Source: Nanobdellota archaeon (GTDB lineage: Archaea; Nanobdellota; Nanobdellia; Woesearchaeales; JAHIVG01). From it: a DNA stretch of 41,113 nucleotides. Positions 1-7,515 of the stretch are shown piece by piece (positions within the stretch are counted from its first letter, which is position 1; each line of letters opens with the position of its first letter). The stretch is taken from assembly GCA_018816705.1 (NCBI GenBank), contig JAHIVG010000025.1, positions 1-41,113 of the forward strand, written 5' to 3'. The position numbers and the translations under genes were made by a program. A model generated the notes under the pieces. That model was not told the DNA's origin. It did no database searches and saw only the letters and a list, made by a program, of their open reading frames with translations.

Positions 1-52
1 TAATAAATTTTACTTAGAAAGATTAATAAATCATGATATATCCGCTTTCATC

Positions 53-562
53 ATGGCCGACACCAGGTTTTCATTTTTCCTCACGCCCAGGGGGGCTGCG
101 CTTGAGAAGCTATCGAAGCTGATAGAGAGGCTCGCAATACAGCTTTCCTCCCCAATCTTCGAGCCCCATGTCACGCTCTTGAGCTCTATGCCTTTGCCTC
201 TCACCGAGACTATATCAAAGACCAAGGAGCTCGCTTCCGCACTAAGGCCGTTCACGATCAGGCTCAACAAAGTTGTCCATGAGGACATCTGGAATAAAGC
301 GATATTCATAAATGCAGAGCAGTCAAAGAAGTTGATGGAGGCGAATGCAAAGGCCAGGGAAGCGTTCGGACTGGAGGATTATGAGTATTTGCCCCACCTG
401 AGCATCCTCTACGGCGAGTTCCCGGTTGAGACCAAGGAACGGCTGATTAAGGATATCGGCCCTGAATTAGATATCAAGTTCGAGGCGAAGAGCATCCGCA
501 TTTGGGACACCGTGCAGAGTCCGTGGAAGTGGAAGTTCGTCAAAGAGATACCTTTAGGTTGA
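53..562 (+). CDS. 2H phosphoesterase (cyclic phosphodiesterase-like)
   Basis: 169-aa protein with the two H-x-T/S motifs that define the 2H phosphoesterase superfamily: H39-V-T41 in PHVTLLS and H115-L-S117 in PHLSILYG. The spacing of about 75 residues and the overall length match the plant/yeast cyclic-phosphodiesterase (Cpd1-like) branch more than the RNA ligase/ThpR branch. Members hydrolyse cyclic phosphates at RNA or nucleotide termini; the substrate here is not known. It is probably a soluble cytoplasmic enzyme. The next gene is on the other strand and ends 8 bp away, so the two are convergent. The family call is firm, the substrate is not. Confidence 0.85.
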   Translation: MADTRFSFFLTPRGAALEKLSKLIERLAIQLSSPIFEPHVTLLSSMPLPLTETISKTKELASALRPFTIRLNKVVHEDIWNKAIFINAEQSKKLMEANAKAREAFGLEDYEYLPHLSILYGEFPVETKERLIKDIGPELDIKFEAKSIRIWDTVQSPWKWKFVKEIPLG

Positions 563-570
563 TTTGTCCT

Positions 571-1242
571 CTAATCAATATCTGCTTCAATCTCATATGT
601 ACCAGAATTGTTTGAGAAAGAGATCTTGGTGTTCTTGACTTTGAGCCGCTTCCTGAACATCGGGCCGTCCAGGACTGTCGTCTCTATCTCGCCTCCCTCG
701 CCTGCCACGTTCAGCTCAATCTTCTTGTTGACCTCGATGAGCTTACTAATCAGCCCATCATCAATCTCTTTTCCTAGGAAGCTCTCGTCCAGTGGATAGG
801 CGAACACGCCTGAGATTATTGTCTTGAAGCCGGAGCTCACGACCTCTTTGAGCACTTCGACCTGGTCCATGTGCCATAACGGGTTTATGCATTGCAGGCC
901 GAGCTCGTCGCATATCCTCTGGATCCTGCTCGCTTGGTACTCTGACCTTATCGCGCCCGTGACAATACCCTCAATCTGGAACCGCTCCTTCGCCTCGATG
1001 ATCGCCTTCCTCAGGTCGTCCAGCTCCTTCTCCTTCTCACCCAGGGTCTCCTGCTGTATCAATGGTAACCCGATGGCTTCTGCCTGCATCCTGGTCAGGT
1101 GGATATTAGGAGTGTGGAACATGTAGCTCTCAGGATTCTTGGATATCACAGTGATCAAGCAGACCACTTCATGCTCCTGCATGGCCTTGTGCATGGCTAA
1201 GCAGGAATCCTTCCCGCCTGAAAAAAGTACTGCCAGTCTCAT
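571..1242 (-). CDS. DPH6-like ATP pyrophosphatase (diphthine-ammonia ligase family)
   Basis: About 223 aa from the chosen ATG at 1242. The N-terminus has the PP-loop SGGKDS (residues 8-13) that binds ATP pyrophosphate, and the C-terminal part has the EGGEIETTVLDGPMF block typical of the archaeal/eukaryotic diphthine-ammonia ligase (DPH6, MJ0570-like) family. The known family reaction amidates diphthine on translation factor EF2. A longer frame opens upstream, but the palindromic TATA box at 1264-1273 lies 22 nt before this ATG, which supports a leaderless start here. The same TATA element serves the divergent gene at 1296. Full-length for the family. Confidence 0.88.
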   Translation of the reverse strand: MRLAVLFSGGKDSCLAMHKAMQEHEVVCLITVISKNPESYMFHTPNIHLTRMQAEAIGLPLIQQETLGEKEKELDDLRKAIIEAKERFQIEGIVTGAIRSEYQASRIQRICDELGLQCINPLWHMDQVEVLKEVVSSGFKTIISGVFAYPLDESFLGKEIDDGLISKLIEVNKKIELNVAGEGGEIETTVLDGPMFRKRLKVKNTKISFSNNSGTYEIEADID

Positions 1243-1263
1243 GGCCAAAGGGGGATGAGGAAG

Positions 1264-1273
1264 GTTTATAAAC
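1264..1273. promoter_or_regulatory. Shared bidirectional TATA box
   Basis: The palindrome GTTTATAAAC sits with 21-22 nt between each of its edges and the ATG of the flanking divergent genes (1242 on minus, 1296 on plus). No other TATA-like element is visible in the 53-bp gap, so one element probably drives leaderless transcription both ways. Confidence 0.6.
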
Positions 1274-1295
1274 ATTACTAATCATATGAAAATAC

Positions 1296-1970
1296 ATGAA
1301 TTGCGATGCCATCATCAGGAAATTGAAGTCGATGGGCAGCGAGAAAGACAGGATAGGCATGGCCCGCTACGGCATCAATGTAGAGAAGGCCTTTGGCGTG
1401 TCAATCTACAAGCTCAGGCCTTTCGCAAAGGAGATAGGCAAAGACCATGGACTCGCCCTGGAGCTGTGGAAGACAGGCATCCATGAAGCTAGGATGCTCG
1501 CCGTATTCATAGACGACCCTGCTCAAGTAACTGAATCCCAGATGGAATCATGGGCCAAGGACTTTGATTCATGGGACATCGTTGACCAATGTGTTGCCCA
1601 CCTCTTTGACAGGACTCTGTTTGCTTATAAAAAAGCCTATGAATGGGCTGAACGCGATGAAGAGTTCATCAAGCGCGCAGGTTTCGTCTTCATGGCCGCC
1701 CTTTCTGTACATGACAAGAAAGCTGATGACAAGCAGTTCGAGAAATTCTTTCCTTTAATCAAGAAGCATTGCACTGATGAACGTAACTTCGTTAAGAAAG
1801 CGGTCAATTGGGCTGTGCGGCAGATAGGGAAACGCAACAAGGCCTTGAACAAGAAGGCCATCAAGCTTGCCAAAGATATCAAGAAGATAGACTCAAAAGC
1901 CGCGAGATGGATCGCCAGCGACGCCCTCCGCGAGCTGGAGAGCGAGAAGGTTCAAAAGCGCTTTAAATAG
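1296..1970 (+). CDS. DNA alkylation repair protein (AlkD-like)
   Basis: 224-aa, largely alpha-helical protein of the DNA alkylation repair family (HEAT-like repeats). Recognisable blocks are the N-terminal KIGKDHGLALELWKTG-type helix pair, the segment around MESWAKDFDSWDIVDQC, and the C-terminal NFVKKAVNWAVRQIGKRN stretch, which in the family is followed by basic helices that grip DNA. AlkD proteins remove bulky or cationic alkylated bases by hydrolysing the glycosidic bond. The length is typical. The start is the ATG 23 nt after the shared TATA box. An overlapping small frame from 1286 is discarded as a shadow. Confidence 0.88.
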   Translation: MNCDAIIRKLKSMGSEKDRIGMARYGINVEKAFGVSIYKLRPFAKEIGKDHGLALELWKTGIHEARMLAVFIDDPAQVTESQMESWAKDFDSWDIVDQCVAHLFDRTLFAYKKAYEWAERDEEFIKRAGFVFMAALSVHDKKADDKQFEKFFPLIKKHCTDERNFVKKAVNWAVRQIGKRNKALNKKAIKLAKDIKKIDSKAARWIASDALRELESEKVQKRFK

Positions 1971-2025
1971 GCCTTTATAAATAAAAACCGAAAAACATAT
2001 ATATCATTTTTACTACAATATAGTT

Positions 2026-2805
2026 ATGACAGTCAACACTGCCTGCGACATCTCTTCTGTGCTGGAAGAGGAAGGATTAGGTGAAGCTAGGATAGTCAAG
2101 CCACTTCGGTTAGAGAAAGGTCTGTCCGACAGCAATGTCCCGAGAAGGAGCCTATTCTTTTTCAATCCCATGTGGGGATATATCGGAGAATATGAATATG
2201 GCAGATTGACGACTGATCGTTCCTGGATTTCCTCATTGCTGGAAGAAGATAGCCCATTAGAAGAGGTTTATGGTGGAATAGAGGGGGCTGATAAGGGATC
2301 AGACTGGCAGCTCATGTACGAGAATCTCACTCCAGAAGTCATGGATGCAATCGACAGATATGTCTGTTTTGCACTAGGCATAGAAACCCAAGAGACGACT
2401 TGCTCGATCCAGAAGGGCATCGCTGATAGCGAAGCCTTTTTGAATGCCATCCAGGAGATGGAGCGGTCTAAGAGATATGAACATGGTCATTTTATCGGCG
2501 TCTCTGTGGCTCTGGTGGACCAGCCCAATGGTTACCATATCTTGACAGATATCATGGATTCCAGCGGGAATATCCTTAAGCGGCTCAGCATGAAGGTCGG
2601 GGCTGACCTTTATGCCACGAGAGGCAGGGGCAAGGATATAATAAGAAACACTTGTGATGGTTATAATGAGGGTGTCATCGCCAGCGGCTTTGATGGTTCC
2701 GAGCCGAGGTACGGCGAAGGATCCTTGAGCATCGTCCAGCTATCGAAGAGAATCACGCCTTCAGCCACGCGACCTCATCAGGGTCCAGGTCAAGGAACTC
2801 ACTGA
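2026..2805 (+). CDS. Hypothetical protein, no recognised domain
   Basis: 259-aa acidic soluble protein that I do not recognise. It has no membrane segment or signal peptide. The start at 2026 is supported by an AT-rich TATA element (ATATATAT near 1997-2004) about 25 nt upstream, fitting a leaderless mRNA. The final ~18 residues, rich in H, P, Q and G, are read from DNA that also encodes the C-terminus of rfcL on the other strand (53-bp convergent overlap). That tail is therefore probably a run-on past an older stop rather than a conserved part. No function can be proposed from sequence alone. Confidence 0.6.
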   Translation: MTVNTACDISSVLEEEGLGEARIVKPLRLEKGLSDSNVPRRSLFFFNPMWGYIGEYEYGRLTTDRSWISSLLEEDSPLEEVYGGIEGADKGSDWQLMYENLTPEVMDAIDRYVCFALGIETQETTCSIQKGIADSEAFLNAIQEMERSKRYEHGHFIGVSVALVDQPNGYHILTDIMDSSGNILKRLSMKVGADLYATRGRGKDIIRNTCDGYNEGVIASGFDGSEPRYGEGSLSIVQLSKRITPSATRPHQGPGQGTH

Positions 2806-3943
2806 AAGACTCGCCTTTCTTGTACATTATCTTGAGATAAGGCAGTGTATCATGCAATGCCCTCCTGCCCGAGCAATGCGTCTTCGACGCTATCTTCTGG
2901 GCGATGGCCTTCTTCCTGAGGTTCTTCTGGTTGGCTATCCATATCTTCAGCAGCCTCTTCGGCTGGTCATAGCTGGCCGAGTTCTTGTACTTCTCTGTTT
3001 TCGATGCCGCCACGCCCGCTGAGAGCAGTGCAGATATGTAGACGAGGAAGCGCCAGTGCTGCCACCTCCTGATCCTCCCCCTGAAGACGTCTGCCCTCGA
3101 CAGCTTGTCATATGCCTCCTTCAGGTCCTCTTTCTTCAGGTATTCCTTTGGCAGGTTCTCGTCTATCCATAGCATCACAGTATCCAGGTCCTCATCGATG
3201 TTGTTGAGCGCTGCCCTGGCTATCTTCATGTCTTTGGTCTTGAATATCCTCACCAACGCGTCTTTTATGGATTCCTTCCTCTCGCGGTCGCCGAAATGCT
3301 CCATCTCCTTCTCCGTGAACCTGGAGTCGCCGGTCATGCATTGTAGGTCGTTGATCGCAGCCCTCAGGTCTCCCCCGGACCGTCTGGACAGGCTCTTCAA
3401 TGCATGCTCCTCGAAGGTTATCTTCTCTTCTTTTGCGATGTTGGACAGCACCGAGTACACGTCCAGGTAGCCGAGCTGCCTGAACTCGATGAGCTGGCAT
3501 TTCTTCCTCAGGCCTGAGAGCTTCTTTGAGTATGCATCGTTGGCTGTCAGCATCACCGGGAAGCTGGACCTGGATATGAGCTGGGCCAAGGCAGCTGCCC
3601 CGCCCCGATCCTGCATGCCGGACAGGCCGTCCACCTCGTCCACTAGGATGATCTTGCCCTTGAAGAACAATGATTGCTGGTTCATGGCGCTGCCCAGGAT
3701 GCTGTTCAATGCGTCCTTGTTCCTTATGTCAGAGGCATTCACTTCCAGCACTTCGAGGCCTTTGTCGGCTGCCATGGCATACACCGCGACGGTCTTCCCT
3801 ATTCCGGTCGGGCCGTGGAGCATGGCTGCCTTCCCGCCCTTCTTGAACCTCCTGATGAAGTCAGCTAGCTGCTTTATCCCTTCGTCCTGGCCTACGACTT
3901 CAGAAAGCTTCTTCGGCTGGTATCTCCTCACCCAGTTGACCAT
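2753..3943 (-). CDS. rfcL: Replication factor C large subunit
   Basis: 396-aa AAA+ clamp-loader subunit that opens and loads PCNA at primer ends, together with the small RFC subunit (not in this window). It starts with the family signature NWVRRYQPKKLSEVVGQ. Walker A is GPTGIGKT (44-51), Walker B is LVDEVDG (DEVD at 102-105), and a GDLRAAIND sensor-2-like block lies near residue 190. Most archaeal large subunits run to about 450-500 aa and end in a PCNA-interacting peptide. This one stops at VAWLKA with no such motif visible. The start ATG is preceded by the inverted-repeat block at 3980-4228. Confidence 0.93.
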   Translation of the reverse strand: MVNWVRRYQPKKLSEVVGQDEGIKQLADFIRRFKKGGKAAMLHGPTGIGKTVAVYAMAADKGLEVLEVNASDIRNKDALNSILGSAMNQQSLFFKGKIILVDEVDGLSGMQDRGGAAALAQLISRSSFPVMLTANDAYSKKLSGLRKKCQLIEFRQLGYLDVYSVLSNIAKEEKITFEEHALKSLSRRSGGDLRAAINDLQCMTGDSRFTEKEMEHFGDRERKESIKDALVRIFKTKDMKIARAALNNIDEDLDTVMLWIDENLPKEYLKKEDLKEAYDKLSRADVFRGRIRRWQHWRFLVYISALLSAGVAASKTEKYKNSASYDQPKRLLKIWIANQKNLRKKAIAQKIASKTHCSGRRALHDTLPYLKIMYKKGESFSEFLDLDPDEVAWLKA

Positions 3944-3979
3944 GGGAAAAGTGATGTCCAGGTTGTTATTAAGTGTTAT

Positions 3980-4228
3980 GGCAACACCACTAACACTCTG
4001 AGGAGAATGGCAACAACATTAGCGTGCTGGGAAGACGAGAATTTAGAGGTTCCCGCAGCCCATATCCAGAACCGAATAAATTCTCGTCTGACAGGACAAT
4101 CTTTACGACTCAAGTCACTTCAGTCACGAGGAGTAAAGTTGTCCGTGAGCACCGCTAATAATGTTGTTGCCACCACCAAGATCACTATGATACTTTAAGC
4201 CGTGAGCGCCGCCAGTAGTAGTGTTGCC
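3980..4228. repeat. Nested inverted repeats forming a branched structure
   Basis: Three closing stems are seen. Stem A: 3980-3992 (GGCAACACCACTA) with 4216-4228, 12 of 13 Watson-Crick. Stem B: 4009-4024 (GGCAACAACATTAGCG) with 4153-4171, complete apart from a 3-nt insertion. Inside B are two hairpins: C, 4033-4045 with 4077-4089 (13 bp), and D, 4094-4106 with 4133-4144 (12 bp, one bulge). The left arms of A and B resemble each other. The right sides are also direct repeats of each other (about 4144-4171 and 4201-4228, both starting CGTGAGC), so the unit seems to have been duplicated. It could be a structured RNA or remains of a palindromic mobile element. Confidence 0.75.
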
Positions 4229-4236
4229 GAAATCAT

Positions 4237-4314
4237 AAAAATCCGCCGAAAGCGTCCGACCCCACCCTAAAGGGTAGTGTATGACCGAACGCTTTCTTTG
4301 ACAGGCGGATTTTT
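4237..4314. repeat. Three-tier hairpin ending in a T-run
   Basis: Outer stem 4237-4247 with 4304-4314 (11 bp, AAAAATCCGCC pairing with its complement), middle stem 4248-4255 with 4289-4296 (8 bp), and apical stem 4264-4268 with 4271-4275 (5 bp). It ends in five T on the plus strand and in five T on the minus strand read the other way. It could act as a bidirectional terminator separating the divergent rfcL and valS units, or be one unit of the array. Confidence 0.7.
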
Positions 4315-4318
4315 AGGA

Positions 4319-4422
4319 CCCGAAGAAATGCGTAGCATTTCTTGGGCGCAAATAATCTTCGATTATTTCGCGTACAAGAAGGCGCTATATCCCTTACCTA
4401 AAGGTAGGGGTATTGCGCCTTC
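4319..4422. repeat. Three tandem hairpins before valS
   Basis: Consecutive hairpins lie with only a few bases between them. F: 4323-4331 with 4335-4343 (9 bp, 3-nt loop). G: 4350-4357 with 4361-4368 (8 bp, TTC loop, plus a 3-bp outer extension). H: 4378-4385 with 4415-4422 (8 bp), with an inner stem 4395-4399/4402-4406. The apical sequence CCTAAAGG of H also appears in the hairpin at 4237-4314 (CCCTAAAGGG), which suggests a related origin. Confidence 0.7.
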
Positions 4423-4492
4423 TCTGTATAATCATATTGATATCAGATTTCTCTCCAAAACCTTTAAAAACGCCTCCTTGCCACTAGGTTAC

Positions 4493-6907
4493 ATGGAGCT
4501 TGACAAGCACTATGAGGCTAAGGAATGCGAGAAGAGATGGCTCAGCTACTGGCTCAAGGAGAAGCTGTACAGGTTCGACCCGGATAGCAAGGCCGAGGTC
4601 TACTCAGTCGACACTCCTCCTCCCACTGTGAGCGGCGTGATGCACATGGGGCATGCCTTCAGCTACGCCCAGCAGGACTTCATCGTTCGGTTCCAGAGGA
4701 TGCGGGGCAAGAACATATTCTACCCTTGGGGATTTGACGATAACGGCCTGGCAACAGAGAGATATGTTGAGAAGAAGTGTAATGTCAAGGCAACCAAGAT
4801 GGACCGCCAGGAGTTCATCAAGCTCTGCCTGAAAGAGACCAAGGAGGTAGAGGAGAAGCTGAAGCAGGACTGGGGCAGCCTGGGACTCAGCCCGGAGTGG
4901 GACCGGAACTACCGCACCATCGACGAATGGGCCAGGAAGACCAGCCAGAGATCATTCATCGACCTGTACAATCAGGGAAGGGAATACCGCAAGGAGGCCC
5001 CTACGATATGGTGCCCGCGCTGTGAGACAGCCATTGCCCAGGTCGAGCTGCAGGACAAGGAACTGAGCTCCCATTTCAGCGACATCGTGTTCAAGATGGA
5101 GAACGGTGATGACATAATCATTGCGACAACAAGGCCGGAGCTGTTGCCGAGCTGCGTCGCGGTCTTCGTCCACCCGGATGACAGCAGATACAAGGACCTG
5201 GTGGGCAAGAAGGCCAAAGTGCCTCTATTCGAGCAGGAAGTCCCGATCATCGCAGACAAGAAGGTCGACATGGAGAAGGGCACAGGCATCGTGATGTGCT
5301 GCACCTTCGGGGATCTCATGGACATCGACTGGTGGTATGCGCACAAGCTCCCGCTCAGGGTCTCTATCACCAAGGACGGCAGGATGAACGATCTCGCAGA
5401 GAAATATGAGGGCATGCCGATAAAGGATGCGAGGAAGGAGATAATAGATGACCTCAAGGGCAGCAAGCTCTTGGTCAAGCAGGAGGACATCACCCACTCG
5501 GTTAACGTGCATGAGCGCTGCGGCACAGACATCGAATTCTTGGTGACGAAGCAATGGTTCATCAAGTACTTGGATCTGAAGGATGATTTCATCAAGGCAG
5601 GGAGGAAGATAAAGTGGTACCCTGACCACATGCGCGTAAGATATGAGCACTGGATACAGGGCCTGCAGTGGGACTGGTGCATCTCTAGGCAGAGATATTT
5701 CGGGGTTCCTTTCCCTGTATGGTATTGCTGCAAATGCGGGGAAGTCGTGCTTGCGGACGATACACAACTGCCAGTGGACCCGTTGAAGGACAAGCCTAAG
5801 GATAAGTGCAAATGCGGGTCTGACATCTTTGAGCCTGAGAAGGATGTTCTTGATACTTGGGCGACGTCGTCGCTGACGCCTGAGATAGCCTTGAAGTGGA
5901 GAGAGGACAAGAAGTTCTTCTCGAAGATGTTCCCCATGTCGCTGAGGCCGCAGGCGCATGACATAATCACGTTCTGGGCCTTCAACACCGTTGTCAAGGC
6001 CTGGCTGCACGAGAAGAAGGTCCCCTGGAAAGATATCATGATTTCCGGTCACGCACTTGACCCCAAGGGCAAGAAGATGTCCAAGAGCAAGGGCAACGCT
6101 ATCGATCCTATGAAGATGATGGAGAATTATTCCGCTGACTGCCTGCGCTTCTGGGCAGCCGGCTCGAAACTAGGCGATGACCTGCCGTTCATGGAGAAAG
6201 ACCTGGTTACCGGAAAGAAGTTCATCACCAAGATGTGGAACGCCTCCAGGTTCGTATTGATGCACCTTGAGGGCTTCCAGGGAGAGAAGCCGAAAGAGCT
6301 CCACCCTCTCGACAGGTGGCTGCTGTCCAAGCTCAACACCATCGTCAAGGTCGCCACAGAGACATTTGAGAGATATGAGTACAGCCGCACTAAAGCGGAA
6401 GTCGAGAAGTTCTTCTGGCAGGTCTTCTGCGACAACTACCTGGAGCTGGTCAAGGACCGGCTCTACAACCAGGATGATTACGGCGATGATGCAGTCATCT
6501 CAGCGAAATACACCCTTTCCCATTCCTTGCTCACCATGCTCAAGCTTTTCGCGCCGATAACGCCGTTCTTCACTGAGGGGATATATCAGGTCTATTTCGC
6601 AGGGTTTGAGGGGAAGAAGTCAATCCACATATCGGGCTGGCCCGAGCACGATAAGAAGCTGCATGATGAGAATGCTGAGAAGACAGGAGACCTGGTGGTC
6701 GCGATGACCTCTGCTGTCCGGAAGGCCAAGTCTGAGAAGAGCCTCTCCCTGAATGCTCCTGTCAAGAAGCTGACGATCGAAGCAGACGAGAAAGCCCTCA
6801 AGCCTGTCCTGAAAGACATCCAGGCTATCACTAAAGCAGAGAAGATTGAGTTCGGCGAGGCCGAGATGGAGATCGGTGAGGGGCTGAAGATCACGATTTC
6901 TTTATAA
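4493..6907 (+). CDS. valS: Valyl-tRNA synthetase
   Basis: 804-aa class I aminoacyl-tRNA synthetase that charges tRNA-Val. The HIGH motif is HMGH (51-54) after VDTPPPTVSG, a CPRC zinc pair follows at WCPRCETA, the CP1 editing domain carries TTRPELLPSCVAVFVHP, and the KMSKS loop is at 528-532 followed by KGNAIDP. The anticodon-binding domain follows at the C-terminus. The reading frame is open a further 72 codons upstream, but those encode the hairpin array. The ATG at 4493 begins the conserved MELDKHYEAKECEKRW segment and lies about 25 nt after a TATA element. The length is slightly below the usual archaeal ValRS because the C-terminal part is compact. Confidence 0.96.
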   Translation: MELDKHYEAKECEKRWLSYWLKEKLYRFDPDSKAEVYSVDTPPPTVSGVMHMGHAFSYAQQDFIVRFQRMRGKNIFYPWGFDDNGLATERYVEKKCNVKATKMDRQEFIKLCLKETKEVEEKLKQDWGSLGLSPEWDRNYRTIDEWARKTSQRSFIDLYNQGREYRKEAPTIWCPRCETAIAQVELQDKELSSHFSDIVFKMENGDDIIIATTRPELLPSCVAVFVHPDDSRYKDLVGKKAKVPLFEQEVPIIADKKVDMEKGTGIVMCCTFGDLMDIDWWYAHKLPLRVSITKDGRMNDLAEKYEGMPIKDARKEIIDDLKGSKLLVKQEDITHSVNVHERCGTDIEFLVTKQWFIKYLDLKDDFIKAGRKIKWYPDHMRVRYEHWIQGLQWDWCISRQRYFGVPFPVWYCCKCGEVVLADDTQLPVDPLKDKPKDKCKCGSDIFEPEKDVLDTWATSSLTPEIALKWREDKKFFSKMFPMSLRPQAHDIITFWAFNTVVKAWLHEKKVPWKDIMISGHALDPKGKKMSKSKGNAIDPMKMMENYSADCLRFWAAGSKLGDDLPFMEKDLVTGKKFITKMWNASRFVLMHLEGFQGEKPKELHPLDRWLLSKLNTIVKVATETFERYEYSRTKAEVEKFFWQVFCDNYLELVKDRLYNQDDYGDDAVISAKYTLSHSLLTMLKLFAPITPFFTEGIYQVYFAGFEGKKSIHISGWPEHDKKLHDENAEKTGDLVVAMTSAVRKAKSEKSLSLNAPVKKLTIEADEKALKPVLKDIQAITKAEKIEFGEAEMEIGEGLKITISL

Positions 6908-6928
6908 CCGACACATTTTTATATCACT

Positions 6929-6946
6929 TGTAACATTAATGTTACA
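6929..6946. promoter_or_regulatory. 18-bp perfect palindrome, probable autoregulatory operator
   Basis: TGTAACATTAATGTTACA is a perfect palindrome lying between the TATA box (TTTTTATATC, 6916-6925) and the ATG of the HTH-nucleotidyltransferase gene. Its last base is the A of that ATG. A dimeric HTH protein bound here would cover the transcription start. The gene's own N-terminal HTH is the obvious candidate binder (inference). Confidence 0.65.
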
Positions 6947-7515
6947 TGATTAAGAATTACGGCCTATGGCGGGTGTTCCAGCTCTTTGCGAAGCACCCCT
7001 TGACCTCATTCCAGATCAGGGAGATCTCGAGGAAGATTAAACTAGCGCCTACCTCTGTCAAGCTGCACCTGGATGTGTTGGAGAGTAAGAAACTTGTCAA
7101 GAGGCAGAAGGTAGGCGTGTATCAGGCTTACCTGGCAGAGTTCGACAGCGAGGATTTCCGGTTCTACAAGAAGATCCATAATCTGATTGAGCTGAAAGAA
7201 TCCGGCTTGATAGATTACCTAGATGAGAAAACGACACCCAATTCAATTGTCCTTTTCGGCTCTTATTCCCGTGGTGAAGACCTGGAAAAAAGTGACATTG
7301 ACTTGTACATCCAAAGCCGAAAGACCGAATTAGACCTAGAAAAATTTGAAAATAAGCTAGGTCGGGAAATCCAGACATTTTTTTCCGAAGATATCGAAAG
7401 ATATCCGAAAGAATTGCAGATAAACATATTAAGAGGCATCACATTGAGCGGATCCATACAATGGACGACCTCATCAGGATCACACCGGACAAGGAAAGGG
7501 CGAAAGGGCTCCTGA
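6946..7515 (+). CDS. HTH-MNT nucleotidyltransferase (antitoxin of an MNT-HEPN module)
   Basis: 189-aa protein with an N-terminal winged-helix domain (about 1-65) and a minimal nucleotidyltransferase domain. The catalytic signature is G105-S106 followed by D117-x-D119 in GSYSRGEDLEKSDID. In known MNT-HEPN systems the MNT protein neutralises the HEPN RNase, in studied cases by AMPylating it. The HEPN reading frame starts at 7461 inside the 3' end of this gene. The last ~20 residues (SGSIQW onward, ending in basic residues) look like a run-on tail. The start is supported by a TATA box about 25 nt upstream with an 18-bp palindrome in between, which implies self-repression. Confidence 0.85.
   Translation: MIKNYGLWRVFQLFAKHPLTSFQIREISRKIKLAPTSVKLHLDVLESKKLVKRQKVGVYQAYLAEFDSEDFRFYKKIHNLIELKESGLIDYLDEKTTPNSIVLFGSYSRGEDLEKSDIDLYIQSRKTELDLEKFENKLGREIQTFFSEDIERYPKELQINILRGITLSGSIQWTTSSGSHRTRKGRKGS

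Larger units (their letters stand above)
3944..4492. other. Non-coding block between rfcL and valS, packed with inverted repeats
   Basis: About 550 bp without a believable gene. An open frame joins its right half to valS, but it is only an in-frame extension across hairpins. Between 3980 and 4422 nearly every segment can pair with another: a nested branched structure (3980-4228) is followed by four tandem hairpins (4237-4422). A TATA-like element (CCTTTAAAAA, about 4461-4470) lies about 25 nt before the valS ATG, so the array is upstream of the likely valS transcript start. For rfcL on the minus strand the first repeat lies about 37-50 nt upstream of its ATG. Confidence 0.75.

Noticed and set aside
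4277-4492. N-terminal 72-residue extension of ValRS
   Set aside because: It translates the hairpin array. The conserved protein begins at ATG 4493, with a TATA element about 25 nt before it.
4972-6052. Long antisense frames inside valS (up to 355 codons)
   Set aside because: They are shadows of the biased codon use of valS, with no recognisable domain, promoter or ribosome-binding site.
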